Shown here one piece after another: positions 56,675-63,700 of a stretch of DNA of 64,000 nt (its first letter is position 1; every line of letters begins with the position of its first letter). The stretch lies in the NCBI RefSeq assembly GCF_900115555.1, contig NZ_FOWX01000018.1, forward strand, positions 41,694 to 105,693. Reading direction: 5' to 3'. Both the position numbers and the translations under genes were made by a program. The stretch is from Pseudomonas borbori (GTDB lineage: Bacteria; Pseudomonadota; Gammaproteobacteria; Pseudomonadales; Pseudomonadaceae). A model generated the notes under the pieces. The model saw nothing but the letters and a program-made list of their open reading frames with translations. It made no database searches and was not told the origin of the DNA.

Positions 56675-57661
56675 TTGAATATCGTGATTCCCGATGACTA
56701 CCAGCATGCCGTCCGCTCGCTCGACTGCTTCGCGCAGTTGAGCGGGCATGAGGTCAGCCTGTATCACGATGCGCAGAAAGACCCCAGAGTACTGGCGCAA
56801 CGCTTCGCCGATGCCGACGCGCTGGTGCTGACCCGCGAGCGCAGCGTGATCGACGAGACCCTGCTGGCGCAGTTGCCCAGGCTCAAGTTGATCAGCCAGA
56901 CCGGCAGGGTCGGTCCCCACTTGGATCTGGATGCCTGTAGCCGTCATGGCGTAGCGGTGGTGGAAGGTCGGGGCTCGCCGATTGCCGCCGCCGAACTGAC
57001 CTGGACCCTGATTCTCAATGCCCGCCGGCAACTGCGTACGGCGATAGATGGGCTCTACGCCGGGCACTGGCAGGTCAATCTTGGCGAGCGCTTATGCGGC
57101 CAGACGCTGGGCATCTGGGGCTACGGCAAGATCGGCCAGCGGCTGGCGCGCTATGCCCAGGCTTTCGAGATGCCGGTACTGGTGTGGGGCAGCGCGGTTT
57201 CACGCCAGGCGGCGCAGCGTGATGGCCATCGTGCGGCCGAGTCGCGTCAGGCGTTCTTCAGCGAAGCCGATGTGCTCAGCCTGCATCTGCGCCTACTCGA
57301 CAGCACGCGCCACGCGGTAACCCTGGAAGATCTGCTGTGGATGAAACCCAGTGCCTTGCTGGTCAATACCAGCCGCGCCGAGCTGATTGCCCCCGAGGCC
57401 CTGCTGACGGCCATGAGCCAAGGACGGCCAGGCTTTGCCGCCCTCGATGTATTCGAGGACGAGCCGCTGCTGGATCAGGCGCACCCGTTGCTGAACCACC
57501 CCAGAATTCTCTGCACCCCGCATCTCGGCTATGTCGAGCGGCACAGCTATGAGCTGTATTTCGGCGATGCCTTCGCCAACCTGCTGGCGTATTTCAATGG
57601 GGACAGTTGCACCCTGGTCAATCCCGAGGTGCGTCAGGGCGATGCAGCGCTGTCTGACTGA
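56675..57661 (+). CDS. D-2-hydroxyacid dehydrogenase family protein
   Basis: 328 aa, NAD(P)-dependent. Rossmann motif GIWGYGKIGQRLARYAQAFE; catalytic Arg in LLVNTSRAELIAPE, Glu in LDVFEDEPLLDQ and His in CTPHLGYVERHS complete the family triad. I chose the TTG start at 56675 (reads as MNIVIPDDYQ) because AGGAG lies 8 nt upstream and the first beta-strand begins right there; the frame upstream has no ribosome site. It is 51 bp after tctA and probably acts on a hydroxy- or keto-acid made from the imported compound. Confidence 0.88.
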   Translation: MNIVIPDDYQHAVRSLDCFAQLSGHEVSLYHDAQKDPRVLAQRFADADALVLTRERSVIDETLLAQLPRLKLISQTGRVGPHLDLDACSRHGVAVVEGRGSPIAAAELTWTLILNARRQLRTAIDGLYAGHWQVNLGERLCGQTLGIWGYGKIGQRLARYAQAFEMPVLVWGSAVSRQAAQRDGHRAAESRQAFFSEADVLSLHLRLLDSTRHAVTLEDLLWMKPSALLVNTSRAELIAPEALLTAMSQGRPGFAALDVFEDEPLLDQAHPLLNHPRILCTPHLGYVERHSYELYFGDAFANLLAYFNGDSCTLVNPEVRQGDAALSD

Positions 57662-57925
57662 GCGGAACCCAGGCGAGCCGGACACCACAATGTGGGCCGG
57701 GTGGCGATTCGCTTAAGCCCAGCGGCTGCCCGGGTAATTCACCTTGATGATCTGAATTTGATCACCATGCTGCGCAGACCAGAGGCAATGAATCGCAGGT
57801 CGCCATAAACAGACCGCCGACAGAATCCCAGCGTCCATGACTATGCTTATCCCAGTGCCGAAAGCGTTTCCCAGCCAGGGATCAGCCAGGCTGTCGCCCC
57901 CCCCTCGACCCAGGAGATAGCTGCC

Positions 57926-58411
57926 ATGCAACTGCTCACGGTGAACATCGACAAGCCGGAGGAGATCAACTTCATCTTCGGCCAGACCCACTTCATCAAG
58001 TCCGTCGAGGACATCCACGAAGCGCTGGTCGCGGCCGTGCCGGGGATCAAGTTCGGCCTGGCCTTCTGCGAGGCCTCGGGCAAGTGCCTGGTGCGCTGGT
58101 CGGGCACCGATGACGCGATGATCGAGCTGGCCCAGCGCAATGCCCAGGCGATTGGCGCCGGCCATTGCTTCATCGTCTTCCTCGGTGCGGGCGTCTACCC
58201 GCTCAGCGTGTTGAACAGCATCAAGCTGGTGGCCGAGGTCTGCCGGATTTTCTGCGCCACCGCCAATCCGACCGAAGTGGTACTCGCCGAAACCGCGCAG
58301 GGCCGCGCCGTGCTCGGCGTGGTCGACGGCTACTGCGCCCGTGACCTCGAAGGCGACGACGACATCCTCTGGCGCAAGAACCTGTTGCGCCAGATCGGCT
58401 ACAAGCTCTGA
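57926..58411 (+). CDS. Adenosine-specific kinase-like protein (PF04008 type)
   Basis: 161 aa. It starts MQLLTVNIDKPEEINFIFGQ and contains THFIKSVEDIHEALVAAVPG, KFGLAFCEASGKCLVRWSG and NPTEVVLAETAQGRAVLGVV, matching the small family named after an archaeal adenosine-specific kinase. Activity in bacteria is, as far as I know, unproven. CAGGAG lies 9 nt before ATG 57926. It stands alone: 264 bp of unremarkable sequence separates it from the dehydrogenase, and the helicase behind it is convergent. Confidence 0.82.
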   Translation: MQLLTVNIDKPEEINFIFGQTHFIKSVEDIHEALVAAVPGIKFGLAFCEASGKCLVRWSGTDDAMIELAQRNAQAIGAGHCFIVFLGAGVYPLSVLNSIKLVAEVCRIFCATANPTEVVLAETAQGRAVLGVVDGYCARDLEGDDDILWRKNLLRQIGYKL

Positions 58412-58430
58412 GTGGCCAGACTAATCGCCC

Positions 58431-60419
58431 TCAGCCCCCGCCCCCGTGCCGGCCGGCGCGCGCCGCCAACACCCGGGTCGCGCCCTGGGTCTTGTTGGTG
58501 AACCAGAGCACCCGGCTCACGCCCCGGGTGATCGCCACATAGGCCAGGCGCAGGCCTTCATCGCTCATCGCCTGGTCGTAGCTGTTGCGGAAGAAGCCCG
58601 AGTAGGCATAGAGCGCATTGCGCAGCGGGTGCGGCTGCGCCGGCGCGCAATCGTCGACGATGATCGCCACCTCGGCCTGCAGGCCCTTGGCGCGGTGGAT
58701 GCTGTAGGCCTTGACCGGCAGCCGCTTGTCCAACTTGGCCTGAATCGCCCGCAAGGGCTCGTTGCGCCGGCTCAGCAGCAGCACCGCGCTGCGGTCGGCC
58801 ATGCGGCGGCTGGCGACGTGGGCGCACTGGGCCTCGATCGCCGCCAGCAGCTCCGGCATGCGCGCCTTGCTATCGAAGCCCTGCACCAGCTTGACCCCGT
58901 GATCGCCCGGCTGCATGGCCTTGAACGCCTTGCTGGTCTTGGCTTGCTTGCAGGCGACGCCGGCCAGCACCGCCTCGCCGTCGCGGATCACCGGCTCGAT
59001 GCAGCGGTAGTTGGTGGCCAACATCAGCAGCGCGCTGCTCTTCGCCTTGCCCTTGCCCGGGAAGTGCCGGTCGAAGTCCATGAACAGCTCCGGGGAGCTG
59101 CCGCGCCAGCCATAGATCGACTGCCAGTCGTCGCCGATCGCCATCAGGCTGACCGCCGTACCCTGGCGCGCCAGAGCGCGGTGCACGGCCTGCAGCCACT
59201 GCACGATCTGCGGCGAGATGTCCTGGAACTCGTCGATCAACAGGTGATTGAACGGCGCCAGCGCCTCGGCCGAGATTCCCGCCGCGTCGCCGCCCAGGCG
59301 TTCGCCGAGGGCCTGGAAGGCGCCGTCGAAGGTCATCAGGCCCTGCTCCTGCAGGCAGCCCTCGAAAGCCTTGCAGAACAGCACCAGGGCCTCGATAAAA
59401 CTGCGCTCGCGGGCGGAGCAGGACAGCGCCTGGGCATCTATCCGCTCGGGACGGAGGCCGATGCTCTGGATAAAGCCGGCCTGCACATAGAAGGCCTCGT
59501 ACAGCGGCAAGGCAGTGAACTCCCCCGCCAGCTTGAAACCATCCAGCGGCGCCTTGGCCGCCCGTGGCCGCTTGCCCGCTGATGTTTCCGCCGGCGCCGG
59601 CAGCCCCAGCAGGCTGTGCACCAACTGGCGAAACACCGGCTCCTGGGCGTAGCACTGCTGGTAGGCCTGCTTGAGCAGGCGCTGCTGAGCCGGACGCAGG
59701 CGCGCGGCGGTCAGCGGGTTATCCAGTTCGCGGGGCGCGCCGGGCGCATCGTCCAGCTGCTCGAACCAGCGCGGGCTGTTCAGCGCCTGCCTGGCCAGCA
59801 CGCCCATGGCCGAATGGAAGGTGCGCACGCACTGGCGGGCCTGGTCGGCATCGAAGGGGTACTGCCAGAACCCCAGCACCCTGAGCAGTTGCTCGCGCAA
59901 CTCGGCGCAGGAGGCGTTGGTGAAGGAAATCACCGTCAGCCGCCCCGGCTCGATGCCCAGATGACAGAGCATGAACACCACCCGCAGCACCAGAGTGGTG
60001 GACTTGCCCGACCCCGCCCCGGCGAAGATCCGCGTGAGCGGATGACGACCGAGGATCATCGCCCACTGCTCGTCCGACGGCGCACTGATCACCCCCGCCG
60101 CCACCGCCTGGGCGACCCGCGCGCGCATGGCCTCGACCTGTGCCGCATCGACCGTCAGCAAGGCCGGGCCGTAGATCGCCGTGCTGGCCGACTGGCCCGA
60201 CTTGGCTCGCGGTCTGGCAGGCTTTTTCCCAGCGCCCGCCTTGCTCTTGCCCGCTGCGCTCTTGCCCGCCGCAGCCCCTGCCTGCTTCGCCCGAGCCCGC
60301 GGCTTCTGCTGCGCCAACCCCGCCTCGCGCTCGGCGCGCAGATAGGCCGTGGTGCGCGGAAAATAACGCGCCAAGGCACCGGAGAGGAGCAACTTGTAGC
60401 GCTCGACAGCAGACGACAT
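58431..60419 (-). CDS. UvrD/Rep-like superfamily 1 DNA helicase
   Basis: 662 aa. SF1A motifs in order: Walker A FAGAGSGKSTTL, Ia ISFTNASCAELREQLL, II LLIDEFQDISPQIVQWL, III IGDDWQSIYGWRGSSPELF, IV LATNYRC, V YSIHRAKGLQAEVAIIV, VI RLAYVAITRG. Before the motor lies an unusual Lys/Ala-rich segment (residues ~39-77, KPRARAK ... KKPARPRAK) like histone H1 tails or AlgP. The gene is high-GC like the core genome, unlike the neighbouring SIR2 locus, and I treat it as host DNA metabolism. ATG 60417-60419 is chosen. Confidence 0.88.
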   Translation of the reverse strand: MSSAVERYKLLLSGALARYFPRTTAYLRAEREAGLAQQKPRARAKQAGAAAGKSAAGKSKAGAGKKPARPRAKSGQSASTAIYGPALLTVDAAQVEAMRARVAQAVAAGVISAPSDEQWAMILGRHPLTRIFAGAGSGKSTTLVLRVVFMLCHLGIEPGRLTVISFTNASCAELREQLLRVLGFWQYPFDADQARQCVRTFHSAMGVLARQALNSPRWFEQLDDAPGAPRELDNPLTAARLRPAQQRLLKQAYQQCYAQEPVFRQLVHSLLGLPAPAETSAGKRPRAAKAPLDGFKLAGEFTALPLYEAFYVQAGFIQSIGLRPERIDAQALSCSARERSFIEALVLFCKAFEGCLQEQGLMTFDGAFQALGERLGGDAAGISAEALAPFNHLLIDEFQDISPQIVQWLQAVHRALARQGTAVSLMAIGDDWQSIYGWRGSSPELFMDFDRHFPGKGKAKSSALLMLATNYRCIEPVIRDGEAVLAGVACKQAKTSKAFKAMQPGDHGVKLVQGFDSKARMPELLAAIEAQCAHVASRRMADRSAVLLLSRRNEPLRAIQAKLDKRLPVKAYSIHRAKGLQAEVAIIVDDCAPAQPHPLRNALYAYSGFFRNSYDQAMSDEGLRLAYVAITRGVSRVLWFTNKTQGATRVLAARAGRHGGGG

Positions 60420-60725
60420 TCGACGATTCCCACCCTGAGCATGATGTATATGGCTGAATGATAAGTGTTTTTTGCCGGGGACTGGCAAGCGTTGGGCAAC
60501 GGCACCAATAGTCGAGGGGTGGGCCTGCGGGCCGGAGCGGTGGATCTTATCCGTGGCTTTGTGCAAGGTCGCCGAGAGTCGGATGGGAGCGGGGCCAACC
60601 GGCGGTAACCGGCGGTAACCGGCCAGAAGCGGCCACCCAGCACCGCCTACACATTCTGGGTCGATTCAATCCTTAAAGGAAATAGCCACCTAATCGCGAC
60701 CAGCTTTACTTAGCTCACCAGTTCC
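60420..60725. other. Junction between core genome and low-GC locus
   Basis: 306 bp. The left part is high-GC and has a 10-bp direct repeat (CCGGCGGTAA twice, near 60599-60620). From about 60650 the composition falls. The sequence at 60710-60725 would be the original end of the SIR2 gene if its frameshift were absent. No att site or terminator is convincing. Confidence 0.45.
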
Positions 60726-61511
60726 TTAAGGAAATCGGTGAGCGCTTTCTTCGGGTCGTCCTCCTCCGAAACAATCATCTCGATTCCCCATTGGCCATTG
60801 GCCCAAAACCTCCTGTGCAACCGGGTTTGGTCGGTTCGTGAACACGTAGGACTTGGGTCTTGCAGCCGAGATGGCGGAGCGGCCCCACATCTCTGTCAGT
60901 CGATAGAAAAGGAGTCGGATATTGATGTCGGATAGGCTGTATCCGATGAAGAGGACTGAGTTCCCCAGGACATCGTTGCTGAGCTTGATGTCCAATGGCG
61001 AGTCATAATTTAACCTCTGGAAATAGCTGGTCTCATCCAGGACGATTGATGCGTCGTCATCGAAGTCCCCATGGAACTTCACAATCTGGCGACGGCCGTC
61101 TGTGACGGAGACTAGGTCGGCTACGCTTGCGACTTTATCGTAGGGGACGCCGAATTTGTCATGGGCGATTTCCAGCCACCGGTCATAGTTGGTTGTGTAG
61201 ATCCGCGAGAATTTTCCAAGGGTGATCAGCCGATGAATCTCGGACTGAGTGATGTCTGTGCCGGGCTTGTGCCATTCACGGTCCATCCAGCTACGCAGCG
61301 GACCCAGACTTCCCTTTTTCTTTTTATAGAACTCCGCAAGCGCTAGCGCGGTGCCATATGTAGAGAAAATCTTAGGGTCATAACCCAGTTCCGTTGCGAT
61401 GTGCGCTGTCAGCTGGCTCCAGGTTGGCAGGTTGAGATTGGCAGACACTCCGGCGCCTACAAAAAGCATCAGCTTGTTGGTGCGGTGCGCATGAAGTAAT
61501 TCAGCGTTCAT
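60726..61511 (-). CDS. komC: SIR2-like NADase, probable Kongming effector KomC, C-terminus frameshifted
   Basis: 261 aa. SIR2-like fold: nucleotide loop FVGAGVSANLNLPTW (G19-A-G-V-S23), TTNYDRW with N108, and KFHGDF with H147, the two catalytic positions of SIR2 NADases, then VLFIGYSLSDINIRLLFYRL. Such proteins cleave NAD+ in defence systems. After W239 the frame changes. A 7-bp tandem duplication (CCATTGG twice, 60788-60801) shifts it; with one copy the protein would continue GIEMIVSEEDDPKKAL.. and stop at 60710 with 264 aa. As it stands the last 22 residues are foreign. ATG overlaps the HAM1-like gene by 4 nt. Confidence 0.78.
   Translation of the reverse strand: MNAELLHAHRTNKLMLFVGAGVSANLNLPTWSQLTAHIATELGYDPKIFSTYGTALALAEFYKKKKGSLGPLRSWMDREWHKPGTDITQSEIHRLITLGKFSRIYTTNYDRWLEIAHDKFGVPYDKVASVADLVSVTDGRRQIVKFHGDFDDDASIVLDETSYFQRLNYDSPLDIKLSNDVLGNSVLFIGYSLSDINIRLLFYRLTEMWGRSAISAARPKSYVFTNRPNPVAQEVLGQWPMGNRDDCFGGGRPEESAHRFP
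60788..60801. repeat. 7-bp tandem duplication in the SIR2-like gene
   Basis: CCATTGG CCATTGG on the plus strand. Removal of one copy restores a natural reading frame to the end of the gene, so this is a recent insertion or a slippage site. Confidence 0.85.
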
Positions 61512-62068
61512 TTCACGCCTCCCACGGAATTGAGGTATGCCGCGAACTGGTCAAGGGCTTTACGTCGCATAGAAATTTCGTCCTTGGCCTCACCCATTTC
61601 AGCGAAGGTTTGGGGGTGTCCATTCGGAACGAAGACGCAGTCCCATTGGAAGCCCCTTGGGCCTGCCGGCGCGGGTGGCACTGTTCCCTCAATGGAGCCT
61701 TCGAACAGGTGAATCTCACGCCCATCACAATAGCCGAGTACCGTCTTCGCCATCACAGTCGCATCTCCGAGCCCCGCAACTAGGTTGACGAAGCGATCCG
61801 CCTCCAACTTGTCCCAGAAGATCTGAGTCAATCCTGCAGGTAAGTCGTTGAGACCTCTCAAGTACAAGCCTGTGTGCTCTACGAAAAGAGGACGACCGAT
61901 AACCTCAAATGCCTTAATCAGCTTGTCCCGTACTAGGCGATCGACATCTTCGGTCTGCAGCTCCTCAATCTTCCTCGACACCGGCACTATTTCCACGCCA
62001 GCCGGTGCCAAGATCCGTTGCACCTCGGCGACCTTGTGCGCATTTCCAGACATGAATCGAATTTTCAA
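61508..62068 (-). CDS. komB: HAM1/RdgB-like nucleotide-binding protein, probable KomB
   Basis: 186 aa, ITPase (HAM1) fold: SGNAHKVAEVQRIL, LFVEHTGLYLRG, FQWDCVFVPNG, KDEISMRRKAL. The catalytic Asp of RdgB/ITPA (the second acid in the DDSG/EDT motif) is His65 here, and KNxISHR is changed to KDEISMR. Nucleotide binding without normal hydrolysis is therefore likely, fitting a sensor for dITP that controls the SIR2 protein. Start TTG 62066-62068 overlaps the deaminase stop by 4 nt (TTGA) and has AGGGA upstream; an internal ATG would delete the first beta-strand. Confidence 0.8.
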   Translation of the reverse strand: MKIRFMSGNAHKVAEVQRILAPAGVEIVPVSRKIEELQTEDVDRLVRDKLIKAFEVIGRPLFVEHTGLYLRGLNDLPAGLTQIFWDKLEADRFVNLVAGLGDATVMAKTVLGYCDGREIHLFEGSIEGTVPPAPAGPRGFQWDCVFVPNGHPQTFAEMGEAKDEISMRRKALDQFAAYLNSVGGVK

Positions 62069-63114
62069 TCTAGATCCCTTATGAATGAGTAGCGCTTAGC
62101 TGCTTCGTACTGCTGGTCCAGGTCGCTGGCGGTAAGCCCCTCAGCAATCGCGATCGTTTGGTCATCCGCAAGACCGCGTTGATGGATTGCAGGGTTGTCT
62201 GAGCAGATAACAAACGGAACCCCAAAGCGCCGAAATTCTTGAAGTGGATGGGCCTCATCGAAAGGTACTGCGCCGGTGAGTCTGTTGCTAATCGGGCATA
62301 CTTCGATGCAGATGTCCTGCGTTACCAATTTGTCTAGCAGGTGAGGATCCTTACCTGCAGCTGTCCCATGGCCAATACGGTCGGCGCCAAATAACTCCAC
62401 AGCAGCCTGAACGTTTTCCACGCGACCTGTTTCGCCGGCATGTATGGTGACCCCGAGTCCGAATCGATCTTTTGCCTTTCGGAAAAGTGACGGCAACTCC
62501 GATGGATATGCGATTTCCTCATCACCCGCAAGATCGAGCCCCACCACATCGTTCGGCTCTCCGAGGTCTTGATAGGCCTGTAGTAGTGTGGAAAGACAAA
62601 CCGCACCGTAGTCGCCGCGCGTCACTGTAAGAATCAGACCGCGACGAATGCCGTGACGATGCGCGGCGTTCCTGGTTGATTCGATCAGATGTTCTAGCGC
62701 TTGGGTGGGCGAGCAATTCTGCAGATGGGCGAGGTACAAGACGCTGCTTCGTAGTTCGACAAAGCGTACTCCGTTCTCCACGAGGCTAGCGAAGACTGCA
62801 TTGGAAATGCGATCCAGGTTCTCGCGCTTCTTGGGAAATAGCCTCAGTGCCTGCCACGGAGTTAAGTACGACGCCAAGGAATGGCAGGGTGTGTTTCGAA
62901 GCAGGTCGCGCTCAATCAGAAACCCGGGCGGCAGTTCCGTTGATTCGTCGGCCAGTATCTCTCGAATTATTGGTGCCGGAATCGCTCCGTTGAGGTGCAC
63001 GTGGAGCTCTCCTCGGTCGCGCACACCGGCCATCTTCGCCTTGCCTTGTTGTACCTCGTTGCCCCTGCTGACATCGCCCTGCATCCCAGGTAAATAAGAT
63101 TGGCTCTGGTTCAA
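62065..63114 (-). CDS. komA: Adenosine-deaminase-like protein, probable KomA
   Basis: 349 aa amidohydrolase. Metal and catalytic positions: H38/H40 in ELHVHLNGAIP, H225 and E228 in TIHAGETG, H249 in RIGHGTA, D306 in ICSDNPAIH. The usual second Asp of the SDDP motif is Asn307. It is only distantly like the housekeeping adenine deaminase at 33773-34720. In Kongming the deaminase makes dIMP from dAMP; the same is inferred from the three-gene set. Start TTG 63112-63114 has AAGGA 6 nt upstream; ATG 63031-63033 (MAGVRDRGEL) is a credible alternative. First gene of the operon. Confidence 0.8.
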   Translation of the reverse strand: MNQSQSYLPGMQGDVSRGNEVQQGKAKMAGVRDRGELHVHLNGAIPAPIIREILADESTELPPGFLIERDLLRNTPCHSLASYLTPWQALRLFPKKRENLDRISNAVFASLVENGVRFVELRSSVLYLAHLQNCSPTQALEHLIESTRNAAHRHGIRRGLILTVTRGDYGAVCLSTLLQAYQDLGEPNDVVGLDLAGDEEIAYPSELPSLFRKAKDRFGLGVTIHAGETGRVENVQAAVELFGADRIGHGTAAGKDPHLLDKLVTQDICIEVCPISNRLTGAVPFDEAHPLQEFRRFGVPFVICSDNPAIHQRGLADDQTIAIAEGLTASDLDQQYEAAKRYSFIRDLD

Positions 63115-63282
63115 TCACTTTCCTTATTTGCTCGTCGAGCGTAATGCGTGGGTATAGGGTTGGGCGGTTACGCACTAGATGCTGCCTTGGCCAGAAACAG
63201 CCATAGGAGTCAATGGCCACCCGCGTGCCGCCGCAACACTGAGGCGAGCACAATCGGCCATGCACGCCATCTATACAGCGAG

Positions 63283-63700
63283 TCAGCGATGATAAATACC
63301 GTCCTCCAACGGGGGGCCATCAGCAATGACCCCGCTGATAGGATCTCTTAGCTCAAAGATGGATCCTCCAAATATCGCGTCGAACTCTGCTTCTACGTCC
63401 GCCAGGTATTTCAATATGATCTCTAGCAATCCTCGGAACGTGTCGCAATGCCATTCGATGTGAGGAGTAATTTGTGCGAGTACCCCGGTCTTAAATTCAT
63501 CCAGACTCTTTGGGAGGTCGAGCAAGGTGCCCGTGTTTAACACTGGAGACAGGACCAAGTTATTGAACATCGACAAGAACATAAGCGATCCACCGTTCTC
63601 TCTTCTTAGCCGATCAAATTTTTCTTGATCTTCGCGACTAAGCTTTTCGTAAGCGCTGTCTCGCACGGTGTTGAACTCCTCTGTGTAGTGGTCTACTGAT
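63283..63700 (-). pseudogene. Unknown gene truncated at its 5' end by an IS3-family element
   Basis: About 135 codons remain, reading ..EEFNTVRDSAYEKLSREDQE..., SLMFLSMFNNLVLSPVLNTG, CDTFRGLLEIILKYLADVEA and ending DGPPLEDGIYHR. I do not recognise a domain; it looks soluble and helical. The frame stays open further right only because it runs antisense through the insertion element. The real N-terminus is missing, cut near 63690-63700. Same strand and same low GC as the Kongming-like genes, 168 bp upstream of them, so it may once have been part of that locus. Confidence 0.6.

Noticed and set aside
58431..60419. UvrD-like helicase as a member of the neighbouring defence operon
   Set aside because: High GC like the core genome, separated by 306 bp with a composition break. 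No known three-gene deaminase-HAM1-SIR2 system that I recall includes a helicase.
60590..60625. Short direct repeats (CCGGCGGTAA) considered as a CRISPR remnant
   Set aside because: Only two adjacent copies, no spacers and no cas genes.
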